Source: CAYYIS01 sp964470965 (GTDB lineage Bacteria; JAAXHH01; JABIQT01). From it: a stretch of DNA of 30,737 bases. This document shows, in pieces, positions 22,750 through 30,731 of this stretch. The position numbers were made by a program, and so were the translations under genes. The stretch's first letter is position 1; every line of letters starts with the position of its first letter. The stretch spans positions 1 to 30,737 of the forward strand of contig CAYYIS010000057.1 of NCBI GenBank assembly GCA_964470965.1, read 5' to 3'. The notes under the pieces are model-generated. The model searched no databases. It saw only the letters and a program-made list of their open reading frames with translations, and was not told where the DNA came from.

Positions 22750-23273
22750 CTCTGCTCCATAAACAGGTCTCTGACCTGGGAAAAATAAGTCAGTGCCAGC
22801 CCTGATCGGTAGTCCGGGTAGGTCCAGGGGTATACCCGGAATGCCCCTTTCCGATATTCGAGGGTGGTTTCCGCATATATCCCGTTACTCAGGTAAATAC
22901 GGTGGCTGAAATCCTTGGTGGTTGCAAGGACCAGCTTCGCGTCGTTGAGATACCCGGGGTCGATATTAACCATCCGGCCGTTCTGGTCGTGGGAACCCGA
23001 TATATCCAGCTCCAGATTGTTGCTCCACCCTTTTATGGCGGCGATTCGATCCGGATCGACCAGGTCCCGAAAACTGATGAACTGTTTAACCAGTGGTGTG
23101 CCCATCTCCCTTTGGTAGTATCCAGAGTACGAGAATGGATACACTTCGCTTTCGGAATCGATCGGGCCGTATGTATCCGCCAGTATTCGTGCGGTCGTGC
23201 CGATGCGGTTCGTATCGCGAGCCATCAGGGCTGTGATTAGCTTTACCGGTAATGGTCCCGATGCGGTACCCAT
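22746..23273 (-). CDS. DUF4416 family protein
   Basis: The ATG at 23273 is chosen; a GTG at 23282 in the same frame is also possible. The 175-aa cytoplasmic protein matches the pattern I recall for DUF4416: PVKLITALMARD near the start, YGPIDSESEVYPFSYSGYY, NIDPGYLNDAKLVLATTKDF, HRIYLSNGIYAE, and WTYPDYRSG near the end. The function of this family is not established. Many conserved residues lie in the last two thirds, suggesting an enzyme or nucleotide-related fold, but no catalytic motif is recognised. Its stop overlaps the galK start by four bases. A divergent promoter region lies upstream. Confidence 0.82.
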   Translation of the reverse strand: MGTASGPLPVKLITALMARDTNRIGTTARILADTYGPIDSESEVYPFSYSGYYQREMGTPLVKQFISFRDLVDPDRIAAIKGWSNNLELDISGSHDQNGRMVNIDPGYLNDAKLVLATTKDFSHRIYLSNGIYAETTLEYRKGAFRVYPWTYPDYRSGLALTYFSQVRDLFMEQR

Positions 23274-23320
23274 ATAGGCCACTTGCCTGTGATGATTGGA
23301 CGATTTTAATAAAAACAGTC

Positions 23321-23349
23321 TTGAATAATTTCCGTGTGTTTACTATACT
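23321..23349 (+). promoter_or_regulatory. Predicted promoter for the EamA transporter gene
   Basis: TTGAAT (23321-23326) and TATACT (23344-23349) are separated by exactly 17 bases, matching the sigma-70 consensus at four and five of six positions. Transcription would start near 23356, about 110 bases upstream of the GTG at 23466. The surrounding DNA is AT-rich. Confidence 0.5.
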
Positions 23350-23369
23350 TAATCGCGAAAACTACACAA
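23342..23369 (-). promoter_or_regulatory. Predicted divergent promoter for DUF4416-galK-HNH
   Basis: On the minus strand TTGTGT (23369-23364) and TATAGT (23347-23342) are separated by 16 bases. The -10 hexamer overlaps the plus-strand -10 (23344-23349) by four bases. The leader to the ATG at 23273 would be about 60 bases. The -35 is a weak match. Confidence 0.4.
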
Positions 23370-23465
23370 CAAATATATGGTAGTTTGGCAGTCGTGTCAA
23401 CTAGAAAAATCGTATAAGACCATGGCGGTTATGCAGATACACAATATAACGACAGGAATGGTTTT

Positions 23466-24353
23466 GTGGGTAGATTCGACGGTCATCGTTCATTGACGCC
23501 TCAGGCAGTAGCGGCCGTGCTGTTGCTGTGCGTGTTGTGGGGCGGACTGCTGGTGTCGGTCAAAGTCGCGCTCGATGGCGTACCTCCGATCCTTCTCGCG
23601 GTGTTCCGGTTCATAACCGGAGCGGCCGGCATACTTATATGGGCCCGTATAACCGGTGTCGAATTGTATCCGCCAAGGGAAGAGCGCGGTCCCCTGGTGA
23701 TCATCGGCCTGGTGATGTTCGCACAGATTGTCACTATGAATGTCGGTACGCAGCTCACTTCCGCCAGCCACGCGGTAGTATTCATGCAGGGGTATCCGTT
23801 CTTCGTTGCCGTAATCGCGCATTATGCGTTGCCCGATGACAGAATCAGTCTTCTCAAGTCGGTAGGCCTGCTCATGGCGGGAGCCGGTATCGTGGTCACC
23901 ATGAGCGAGAGCCTGATGGCGAAAGAAAGCACATTATACGGCGATGGCCTCGTGGTACTCAGTGCCGTTATTCTGGGCATTCAAACCATCATTATGAAGA
24001 GGAACGTGTCGGTTATCGTCCCGGAACGAATGTTACTATGGCAGATGATCGTAGCGATTCCGCTCTTTCTGACACTCAGCCTTTTCACGGAACGGTATGA
24101 ATCGCTGAATTTCAATATAGCCATAGGGCTGGCCATCGCATACCAGGGTATCGTTGTGGCGGGATTCTGTTTTTTGGTATGGCTTTCCCTGCTGAAACGC
24201 TACAGCGCCAGTCGAGTCAGCGCGTTTTTCTTTACCACACCGCTGTTCGGGGTGACGCTCAGCTGGCTGGTGCTGGGAGACAGTATAACCGTGTATTTGC
24301 TGGTGGGGCTCGTACTCGTGGCAGGAGGCCTGTATCTCATAAACAGGGAATGA
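23466..24353 (+). CDS. EamA/DMT-family membrane transporter
   Basis: The GTG start at 23466 has AGGA about eight bases upstream. The 295-aa protein shows two EamA-type halves of about five membrane helices each. The first begins AVLLLCVLWGGLLVSVKVAL and contains PPILLAVFRFITGAAG. The second ends with SRVSAFFFTTPLFGVTLSWL and LGDSITVYLLVGLVLVAGG, the hallmark of the drug/metabolite transporter superfamily. It is an inner-membrane transporter, probably exporting a metabolite or amino acid; the substrate is unknown. The FAD-dependent oxidoreductase follows 58 bp downstream. Confidence 0.9.
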   Translation: MGRFDGHRSLTPQAVAAVLLLCVLWGGLLVSVKVALDGVPPILLAVFRFITGAAGILIWARITGVELYPPREERGPLVIIGLVMFAQIVTMNVGTQLTSASHAVVFMQGYPFFVAVIAHYALPDDRISLLKSVGLLMAGAGIVVTMSESLMAKESTLYGDGLVVLSAVILGIQTIIMKRNVSVIVPERMLLWQMIVAIPLFLTLSLFTERYESLNFNIAIGLAIAYQGIVVAGFCFLVWLSLLKRYSASRVSAFFFTTPLFGVTLSWLVLGDSITVYLLVGLVLVAGGLYLINRE

Positions 24354-24411
24354 AGGTTGCCCAACGGTGAAAATCCACGGCCGCAGCGTGTTCTTGAATC
24401 AGGAGTGAATC

Positions 24412-25620
24412 ATGCAGAAACCAACCATCATAATCATCGGCGGCGGTGTTATAGGACTGAGCACCGCATATCATCTGGCCAGGCGGTCGTTCGGCCGGAT
24501 TGTCGTCCTCGAAAAGGAGATTGTCGGGGACGGCGCGAGCAGTCAGGCAGCCGGCATTATTACCGGACTGCTGTGGACGGAGACAGGTGTCGAGGCACGT
24601 AAGATTAGCCTGGCAAGATTCCGGGAGCTGTCGGGCGAGCTGGATGAATATCGATATCAGGACGTCGGCTGTTTGAACCTGTTAAGCCAGGAAGAATGGC
24701 CCGGCCGGAAGGCTTTGCTACCGCTCTATGACCGCTTGGACTTCAATTATGAGATCCTTGATTCCACCGAGATTCGCAATCGTTGGCCCGCATTATCCAT
24801 ACCTGACGGGACAACCGGTTTATTCGATCCCCTCGGGGGATATAGCGAACCGGATCATTACGTGCCCGCCCTGGCTCGGAAATGCGTGGAACTGGGCGTG
24901 GACATCAGAGAACACCAGCAGGTGGGGGGATTCCTGGACCGTTCAGGGCGCATCGCCGGGGTTAAGACACAGGGCAGTGATGTGGAAGGCGATTTCGTGG
25001 TAAGCACCGTACATGTCTGGACGCTGAAGGTTTTTGAGCAGATGGGATGGAAGCTGCCCCTGAAATCATTCACCCACCAGCGCTATGTAACGACCCCTCT
25101 GGATTCCGAGGTAAAGATACCGGCCGTTAATGCCAATCCGTTCGGGGGCTACCTCAGGCCCCATTATGGAAAACGCCTGCTGGCCGGAATTGAAAGTCCC
25201 GATGCTATCGAATTCAGAATCCCGGATCTAAACTACCGCATGGAAAGCGTGCTGCCTGATCCGGAACTGAAACATAAGGCAGGAAAAAACCTGTTGCCGC
25301 TTGTACCCGGTGTTGGTCGGCCGGACTGGGAATTTGAGAGAAAAGGACTGCTTTGCTTCTCAATGGACGGTGAACCGGTGCTGGGACCTATCGGGGCCTT
25401 GCCCGGCCTCTTTGTCGGCGTGGCGTTTCATTCCGGCGGTTTCGCCTATAATCCCTCGGCGGGCGTTTTACTGGCGGACTATGTGGCCGACGGGGTTCCC
25501 CGAATCAATTTGGATGCTTTCTCCCCCGATAGGTTTAACGACGGGGAAACGTCGGTGTTCATAAATTCGAACATTACGCAGGAAGAATATTCGGGACTGA
25601 AAGGGAAACGCAGACATTAA
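24412..25620 (+). CDS. FAD-dependent oxidoreductase (D-amino acid oxidase/DAO family)
   Basis: AGGAG lies six bases before the ATG. The 402-aa protein begins with a Rossmann FAD fold (IIIIGGGVIGLSTAYHLARR, GGGVIG at 10-15), followed by LEKEIVGDGASSQAAGII, the flavin-binding segment of glycine/sarcosine oxidase-like enzymes. It ends with GLFVGVAFHSGGFAYNPSAG, the C-terminal flavin-contact region. Members oxidise amines, such as glycine, sarcosine, D-amino acids or dimethylglycine, or deliver electrons to a chain as dehydrogenases. The substrate is not clear from sequence. No signal peptide was seen, so it is probably cytoplasmic. It follows the transporter gene and may share its transcript. 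Confidence 0.9.
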   Translation: MQKPTIIIIGGGVIGLSTAYHLARRSFGRIVVLEKEIVGDGASSQAAGIITGLLWTETGVEARKISLARFRELSGELDEYRYQDVGCLNLLSQEEWPGRKALLPLYDRLDFNYEILDSTEIRNRWPALSIPDGTTGLFDPLGGYSEPDHYVPALARKCVELGVDIREHQQVGGFLDRSGRIAGVKTQGSDVEGDFVVSTVHVWTLKVFEQMGWKLPLKSFTHQRYVTTPLDSEVKIPAVNANPFGGYLRPHYGKRLLAGIESPDAIEFRIPDLNYRMESVLPDPELKHKAGKNLLPLVPGVGRPDWEFERKGLLCFSMDGEPVLGPIGALPGLFVGVAFHSGGFAYNPSAGVLLADYVADGVPRINLDAFSPDRFNDGETSVFINSNITQEEYSGLKGKRRH

Positions 25621-25713
25621 GGACCATGCAGGACTTCTGTTCCTGTCCCCATCAACAGGGAGCAGGCCGGCCGACGTACCGATAATTCAGGATTGACGTC
25701 GACCGGTGTCGTC

Positions 25714-26568
25714 TTATGAATCCCGCAGCTGCGACAGATATCTCGACTCGGACGCCACGTGCGCGTCTGCATCCGCACCCGGATCGATGCCGCGCAGCAT
25801 CATACCCTGGCCCCGCGAGAGATGCTGGAGCCCGAGCGGCCTGTCCGCGGGATCACGCATCTGGACCAGTAGTGTGGTACGTGGTTCGCCGGTCGTGTTG
25901 AGGCCCGACCCGTGGATGGTCAGGTAGCTGAAGAACAGCACATCTCCGGCCTCTGCGGCACACGGGGTTGCCTGTTCCACAGGATATCTGTCTACGGGCA
26001 GATGGGAACCGCCGTCGTGAATGTGGTCATACGGGCCGTTGGTATAACTTCCTGGAACCACCCGGATACAGCCCTTTTCGATTGGTGCATCATCAAAATG
26101 AATAGTGGCCGCAATCATGGAATGGTTTTCATGCGGGAAGTACGGATAGTCCTGATGCATCGGAAAAGGCGCCCCGCGCTCCGGTGGTTTTATGAACATC
26201 TTCGTGTGGTGAAGTTGCACATTGGGGCCGATGATATCCGCGGCCCGGTCCGACAGTCTTGGATCCGTGATAAGACGGCTGAGAACCGCACTGTGGTACT
26301 GCACATTGTGGCAATGCAGCAACTCCCGGGGCAGGTCGGTTACCTTAGCCCCGCTGGTCCACCCTTCACTGCGGACGCTCGAATCTGACACCGCTGTCAG
26401 ACGGTGCGCCAGGGCATGGATTTCGTCCCGAAACATCGCCGCTTCTTCGCGGGAGAAGACTCCTTTGGAGAGTACGTATCCGTTCGGCTCGTAAAATGCG
26501 ATTTCCTCTTTCGTAAGTCCATGTAATTTCTTGGTGGTAATCAATTGTTGCTCCCCATTCCGTTCCAC
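25714..26568 (-). CDS. Phytanoyl-CoA dioxygenase (PhyH) family protein, canonical iron site
   Basis: The 284-aa protein has the double-stranded beta-helix of Fe(II)/2-oxoglutarate oxygenases. The facial triad is H138-x-D140 in PMHQDYPYF and H219 in TIHGSG, with R230 (EPRTTLLVQMRDP) as the likely 2-oxoglutarate anchor. The N-terminal region (KEEIAFYEPNGYVLSKGVFS) matches the family start. It probably hydroxylates a small metabolite; phytanoyl-CoA is unlikely to be its actual substrate. The GTG at 26568 is used here, but a TTG at 26544 with GGGGAG six bases upstream is equally plausible, giving 276 aa. It runs convergent to the oxidoreductase gene and follows the GH101-like gene by 35 bp. Confidence 0.88.
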   Translation of the reverse strand: MERNGEQQLITTKKLHGLTKEEIAFYEPNGYVLSKGVFSREEAAMFRDEIHALAHRLTAVSDSSVRSEGWTSGAKVTDLPRELLHCHNVQYHSAVLSRLITDPRLSDRAADIIGPNVQLHHTKMFIKPPERGAPFPMHQDYPYFPHENHSMIAATIHFDDAPIEKGCIRVVPGSYTNGPYDHIHDGGSHLPVDRYPVEQATPCAAEAGDVLFFSYLTIHGSGLNTTGEPRTTLLVQMRDPADRPLGLQHLSRGQGMMLRGIDPGADADAHVASESRYLSQLRDS

Positions 26569-26603
26569 GCAGGTTTTCCTGCATATAAGACTTTGTATGC
26601 CAC

Positions 26604-28667
26604 TCAGGCCTTCATTAATTTCACCGGTGCACCGGCATCCAGGACCAGCTCTATCGTGTCGCGGGACAAAACGTGCTCCGGCGCCGGAGCACCGCCCTCT
26701 CTGGTCAGCGTGTACACCTCCAGAGATGCTCCCTTGAAATCATCCGGCAACTTCCAGGTTTTGCAACTGCCATCCCCGCTGTATGCGTAGATGGCGCCGT
26801 CACGGGGGATAAACCGGTCGTTGCCGTCGGCGATCACCACGTCTCCCATGGTCACCTTAAGGGATTCTTCACAATCGATGCAGATCTCGGCGACCACGCC
26901 ACCCTCGAAGGTCAGTCTGTGGCCCCGGCCCACGTCATCCCAGATCAGCATTTCCCGCTCGTTATAAAAGTGGTGGAGAAGGGCGCCCAGGTAAAGGCAG
27001 TCCACGATCTGCTTCCAGTTGTCTTCCAGGTTCCAGGTTAGGTTCTCTATGCCCTGTTCCTCCAGCCAGGCGAAATACTCATTCCAGATATTCTTCGGCA
27101 GGCCTTCCGGTGGCCAGCGGCGGCCGGCAATGTCGATATGGAAATTGTTGCATATCCCGTAATCCCTGACTGTATAATCGCCAAAGTGACTGCCCCTTCC
27201 GCCGCCTGAGATCCGCCGGTGGAGCAATTGGCGCATACCGTCCGGCGCGTCATGATGCCAGAATCCACTGACGAGGCATGCGGGGTCGATGGGCATGCCG
27301 TTGTACCCTTCCGTAGTCGCGGTGATGCCCCGTTCTTTTAACCAATCCATAACCGGTATGAGGCCGCACACCAGTTCTTCAAGGATTCCGATGTTCTCCC
27401 AGCCTGCCCGGTTTACGGTGTTGGTCAGGCGCAGGTTGTCCACATGCAGCGTTTTTTCCAGGGGGAAGGAGTCCAGAAGTTCCTCCAGCCGCCGGAAAAT
27501 GCCACCCGTCTCCACATCCGTGGTATGGCAGACCGAACCATAGATACCGACCCCGTCAGGCCCTGGGCTGCCGCTGGGGACCACGTATCGGTCGTCCCAA
27601 TCAGCACTGCGGCGATAGGCATCGTCGAGGTTGGTATGATAACTCAGTATGGTGTTGTATTTCTCTTTGCAGGCCTGGAACAGGCGGCGGAGCTGCTCAT
27701 CGGTTCCCAAATTTGGGTTGACACCGCCGGCGAGTGTTGGATATCTGGCGTCATGGCCCCCGGCCTGATGTCCGACAAGGTATACTATCTGGGGCAGACC
27801 ATCCGATATGTTGTAAAGTGACCGGATGATTTCCTCGCTCTTTTCCAGATCGGTACAGACACCGGCACCCACCTGGGCAAGGTCCATGAATATCTTATAG
27901 GTCACGGTATCGAAGTACAGCTGGTCGCCGCTGGGACGCGAGCGGTTGATCCACAGGCGATAGTCGCTCACATCCGCCCGTCCGTCGCCGTTGGTGTCGC
28001 TCAGAAAGCCGATCGTCACCTCGAGCGGCGGCATCTTTCGGTTCCGTACCCGGTACTGGTAGGTATTGAGGGAGATAGCGTACGTGCCGTCCGATCGGTT
28101 CTGATGCGTGATGGGAAACAGTGGATAGTTGCTGTCCACGAACGCACAGACTTCATTGTTCCAGACCGCACCGTAAATCACGGGAACGGGTTCGGGTTCC
28201 GGTTCCAGTTCCGTGAACGCGCCGAGTGCATCCTTTGACCACATTTTGTGACCGACCTCGGGCTCGGGCGGTCCTGTAAACATCCGCCAGTAGCTGTAAC
28301 CTTCGGAATCGCAGACCAGCAAAGGTAGGTCATGCCATCCTATGTCGTGGAGCACGTTATCCGGATCATCCACTTCATCGAGAACCATGGTCAGTGTGGC
28401 ACCATTCAATGAAAATCGCCAGCCGATCAACAGGTTTCTCTCCTGCAGACGCATTCGGTATATTACAGAACCGCCGTTCTGTTCCGCTGTGGTTGACCAG
28501 TGTGACCAGGGTATCGGTTCCTCGTCGATGCAGAGACAACCCTCCGCGGTACCTCCCGTAAAGGTCTGGCCCGAGGGAATATGGCTGTAGCCTGTGACGA
28601 TCGGTTTGTCGGAATCCAGAGCGATCCGCAGCCTTTCGTTGGACAACAAAAACCCATTACCACTCAT
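26604..28667 (-). CDS. GH101-like glycosidase (endo-alpha-N-acetylgalactosaminidase family)
   Basis: The 687-aa protein has a beta-sandwich N-terminal third (about 1-215), a TIM-barrel-like middle and a beta C-terminal domain. It resembles GH101 in order. A calcium-loop-like DTNGDGRADVSDYR (224-237) comes just before the barrel. A nucleophile candidate D410 lies in LHVDNLRLTN, and an acid/base candidate E453 in TATTEGYNG. GH101 enzymes release the core-1 disaccharide (Gal-GalNAc) from mucin-type glycans. There is no signal peptide: the start MSGNGFLLSNERLRIALD is soluble, so it probably acts in the cytoplasm on imported glycans, or its substrate differs. The start overlaps the preceding small ORF by four bases (ATGA). 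The assignment rests on remembered family features and should be treated as likely, not certain. Confidence 0.72.
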   Translation of the reverse strand: MSGNGFLLSNERLRIALDSDKPIVTGYSHIPSGQTFTGGTAEGCLCIDEEPIPWSHWSTTAEQNGGSVIYRMRLQERNLLIGWRFSLNGATLTMVLDEVDDPDNVLHDIGWHDLPLLVCDSEGYSYWRMFTGPPEPEVGHKMWSKDALGAFTELEPEPEPVPVIYGAVWNNEVCAFVDSNYPLFPITHQNRSDGTYAISLNTYQYRVRNRKMPPLEVTIGFLSDTNGDGRADVSDYRLWINRSRPSGDQLYFDTVTYKIFMDLAQVGAGVCTDLEKSEEIIRSLYNISDGLPQIVYLVGHQAGGHDARYPTLAGGVNPNLGTDEQLRRLFQACKEKYNTILSYHTNLDDAYRRSADWDDRYVVPSGSPGPDGVGIYGSVCHTTDVETGGIFRRLEELLDSFPLEKTLHVDNLRLTNTVNRAGWENIGILEELVCGLIPVMDWLKERGITATTEGYNGMPIDPACLVSGFWHHDAPDGMRQLLHRRISGGGRGSHFGDYTVRDYGICNNFHIDIAGRRWPPEGLPKNIWNEYFAWLEEQGIENLTWNLEDNWKQIVDCLYLGALLHHFYNEREMLIWDDVGRGHRLTFEGGVVAEICIDCEESLKVTMGDVVIADGNDRFIPRDGAIYAYSGDGSCKTWKLPDDFKGASLEVYTLTREGGAPAPEHVLSRDTIELVLDAGAPVKLMKA

Positions 28668-28834
28668 CGCTTGAAAATCTCCTCTAGTTGTGCGTTTCTG
28701 TGATAGTATTCTGCCCCGGCGGCACCGATTCCAATCGGATTAGGTCCACTGTAATCCCTGCTGAATTTCGTCCACGGAATCGGGCGATCGAATCCTGGTG
28801 AAAACCGGTCAAAAATACTGTCCCAGCTATTCAT
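28664..28834 (-). CDS. Small hypothetical protein upstream of the GH101-like gene (56 aa)
   Basis: The chosen start is the ATG at 28834 (MNSWDSIFDRFSP), with AAGG nine bases upstream. The same frame is open to a start at 28960, but that extension would overlap the predicted promoter. The product contains GPNPIGIGAAGAEYYHR and ends LEEIFKR. No domain was recognised. Its stop overlaps the glycosidase start by four bases, which argues that it is translated and may control glycosidase expression. It could also be a remnant of a longer gene. Confidence 0.45.
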   Translation of the reverse strand: MNSWDSIFDRFSPGFDRPIPWTKFSRDYSGPNPIGIGAAGAEYYHRNAQLEEIFKR

Positions 28835-28900
28835 GGGCATGAACCTTATGGACCATGCCTCGCGGTCACGCGGCCACCCCGGCGGTGTTCTGCGTGTTGG

Positions 28901-28929
28901 ATTATACCCTGGTGCAGGGCACGATTCTA
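28901..28929 (-). promoter_or_regulatory. Candidate promoter of the GH101-like operon
   Basis: On the minus strand a perfect TATAAT (28906-28901) lies 17 bases downstream of TAGAAT (28929-28924), which is a weak -35. The -35 position overlaps a 14-bp palindrome, suggesting control by a DNA-binding regulator. Transcription would start near 28894, about 60 bases before the small ORF. Confidence 0.4.
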
Positions 28930-28939
28930 AATATTTAGA
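28926..28939. promoter_or_regulatory. 14-bp perfect palindrome (candidate operator)
   Basis: TCTAAATATTTAGA is a perfect palindrome overlapping the predicted -35 of the minus-strand GH101-like operon. It lies in the divergent region shared with the plus-strand PhyH-like gene. Such a position would suit a dimeric repressor or activator. No regulator gene is adjacent. Confidence 0.4.
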
Positions 28940-29092
28940 GCAGGGGCACGGATTACACAATATTAATCTCCTGTAGTTTTTAAAAAAATAATTTTATATT
29001 AACCTGGACCGACCGGGTGTATTACATTTGGGTACCTTACATTTTATTTCAAGTTTAGCCCAACCTTTTTAACCTAACAACAGGATAATTTG

Positions 29093-29941
29093 ATGGCTTC
29101 TATCAGCGACAAAGACAAGTTTCTATTCGATCTTCAAGGATTCCTCGTGGTGGAAAATGTTCTCTCTGAAGAAGAGGTTGATAAGCTGAATCGTGCTTTT
29201 GATTCAAACTGGGACAAACGCGATCTGGACCCCAACACACTGCCGGACGGAAATACATATGGTCCGGTCCGGCGCGGCATCTTTACCGGCATGCTGGCCT
29301 GGGAAAAACCCTGGTGCCATCCGTTTCGGGAACTTCTAGCGCATCCGGCCGTCATTCCGTACCTGGATGAATTGCTGGGGCGCGGATGGAAGATGGACCA
29401 TTCTCCGTTTATGCTTACGGGAGGCAAGGGAACGGAAGGATTGCGGATTCATGGATCAACCAGCCGACTTTTCAACGGGTCAGCCTATTATCAGTATGCC
29501 AACGGCATGATGCGGTGCGGCATGATCGTATGCCAGTTTCAACTTGCGGATGTGGCCGAAGGGGACGGCGGCCTCTGTGTGATCCCTGGTAGTCACAAAG
29601 CGAATTATCCATGTCCTGATGAGATTCTGACCTGGGAAGATCATCGGGAGACCGTCTATAACGTACCGGCGAATACAGGCGATATGGTGATATTTAATGA
29701 GGCCACTTTGCATGGTACGCTTCCGTGGACCGCCGAGCATGAACGACGGTCCCTGTTATATAGGTACAGTCCCAAATACCTGCACTTTGCCGGGGGAACT
29801 TACCAGGCCACTCAACCGGATTGGGTATCGGAGTTAACCGAAGCCCAGCGGGCTGTGCTGGAACCTCCCTACATTTATAACAGACCACTCGTGGGTGAAG
29901 ACGGGGAGACGATTGATCAACCGCGGAGCCATATGCCGTGA
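29093..29941 (+). CDS. PhyH-like protein lacking the iron-site carboxylate
   Basis: The ATG at 29093 has AGGA seven bases upstream. The protein is 282 aa. The N-terminal KFLFDLQGFLVVENVLSEEE and the later GDGGLCVIPGSHKANYPCP and VIFNEATLHGT place it in the phytanoyl-CoA dioxygenase superfamily. In the 282-aa numbering the first ligand region reads IHGSTSR (H120-G-S122), where H-x-D is expected, and the distal His is H207 with Arg at 218/219. The spacing between the two histidines (87 residues) matches the family. Loss of the Asp is the feature of non-haem iron halogenases (H-x-A/G), but many uncharacterised relatives also appear to have HG-small residue here. It may be a non-hydroxylating, halogenase-like or structurally different oxygenase. 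Confidence 0.82.
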   Translation: MASISDKDKFLFDLQGFLVVENVLSEEEVDKLNRAFDSNWDKRDLDPNTLPDGNTYGPVRRGIFTGMLAWEKPWCHPFRELLAHPAVIPYLDELLGRGWKMDHSPFMLTGGKGTEGLRIHGSTSRLFNGSAYYQYANGMMRCGMIVCQFQLADVAEGDGGLCVIPGSHKANYPCPDEILTWEDHRETVYNVPANTGDMVIFNEATLHGTLPWTAEHERRSLLYRYSPKYLHFAGGTYQATQPDWVSELTEAQRAVLEPPYIYNRPLVGEDGETIDQPRSHMP

Positions 29942-29947
29942 GGGCGT

Positions 29948-30217
29948 TTACACTTCCGAGAGGAGCCATGAGACGATGCCTTTGACAGTCTCATAATCTT
30001 CGGCGTCCAGGGCTTCTTTCAGCTGACGTAGGGCCACCGGACCTATGGTAAGATGCGCTTCGGAGAAACTGGTAGCCCATTGAACCAGGATATGGTGAAT
30101 GATATCATCGGGTGGGATACCCGAGTTTTCCGATAGACCCCGTACCGTGGACAGGGGATCAATGGACAGGGATTCCTGAACCGCTTCAGCATATTTTTCG
30201 TAGCCTGATCGAGCCAT
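29948..30217 (-). CDS. Small hypothetical protein (89 aa)
   Basis: The ATG at 30217 (MARSGYEKYAEAVQESL) has AGAAGG just upstream; a longer frame to 30244 runs into the terminator stem and is rejected. The product is soluble and predicted mainly helical, with the segments STVRGLSENSGIPPDDIIHHI (20 residues shown in part) and LRQLKEALDAEDYETVKGIV. It has some character of a small helical regulatory or adaptor protein, but no family was recognised. It is convergent with the PhyH-like gene, whose stop is six bases away. Confidence 0.6.
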   Translation of the reverse strand: MARSGYEKYAEAVQESLSIDPLSTVRGLSENSGIPPDDIIHHILVQWATSFSEAHLTIGPVALRQLKEALDAEDYETVKGIVSWLLSEV

Positions 30218-30228
30218 AGGACCTTCTT

Positions 30229-30276
30229 GAAAAACAAAGGGCATGCGGTATAGTAAGGTCGTACCACCACATGCCC
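30229..30276 (-). terminator. Intrinsic terminator after the bacilliredoxin gene
   Basis: On the minus strand GGGCATG (30276-30270) pairs with CATGCCC (30245-30239). An inner GGTA/TACC pair follows a small internal loop, and the stem is followed by TTTGTTTTTC (30238-30229). This matches a hairpin plus U-rich tract ending the transcript of the bacilliredoxin gene. The next gene starts 12 bases after the tract. Confidence 0.6.
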
Positions 30277-30299
30277 CTGTTGTGCCAGTGTATCAGTTC

Positions 30300-30731
30300 T
30301 TATCGGGCAGCCACTGTGCAATGCTCGTTGAATGCCGTGACGAGACGGTCGGCCACATCCTGCGCCGTTCGCCCTTCGATATCGTATCGTTCCAGCATAC
30401 ACGCAACTTCGCCATTCTTCATAAGTGCGATCTGGGGCGAACTCGGAAAGTATCCCTTGAAATACTTCCGCGCCTGCTCGGTGGCTGACAGGTCCTGGCC
30501 GGCGAAAACGGTCGTGATTCTGTCCGGAAGATGATCGTGTTGTATGGCGATAGCTACACCCGGTCTGGCGTTGGCAGCAGCACATCCGCACACGGAATTT
30601 ACTATTACGAGGATTGTCCCCTCCGCCTTGCCCAGCGCCGCGTCCACCTCACCGGCAGAACGCATTTCTTCGACGCCGAGATTCGTGAGCTCCTTACGCA
30701 TAGGTTCTACCATCACGGGATCGTACGGCAT
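30300..30731 (-). CDS. Bacilliredoxin (BrxA/BrxB, YphP/YqiW family)
   Basis: The 143-aa protein has a thioredoxin-like fold with the active-site motif C48-G49-C50 in NSVCGCAAANARPGV, the family hallmark. It also has FPSSPQIALMKNGEVACML. In Bacillus these proteins reduce bacillithiol mixed disulfides. Many bacteria that lack evidence of bacillithiol also carry the gene, so the low-molecular-weight thiol here is unknown. The ATG at 30731 is complete but its upstream region lies outside the window. A hairpin terminator follows the stop. Confidence 0.92.
   Translation of the reverse strand: MPYDPVMVEPMRKELTNLGVEEMRSAGEVDAALGKAEGTILVIVNSVCGCAAANARPGVAIAIQHDHLPDRITTVFAGQDLSATEQARKYFKGYFPSSPQIALMKNGEVACMLERYDIEGRTAQDVADRLVTAFNEHCTVAAR

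Noticed and set aside
25633..25665. Imperfect hairpin between the convergent oxidoreductase and PhyH genes
   Set aside because: The pairing (about CTGTTCCTGT with ACAGGGAGCAG) needs a bulge, and no T-tract follows on either strand, so it was not called as a terminator.
30043..30591. 182-aa minus frame overlapping the bacilliredoxin gene
   Set aside because: It is a shifted frame of the bacilliredoxin gene, which has an intact CGC motif, and it runs through the terminator.
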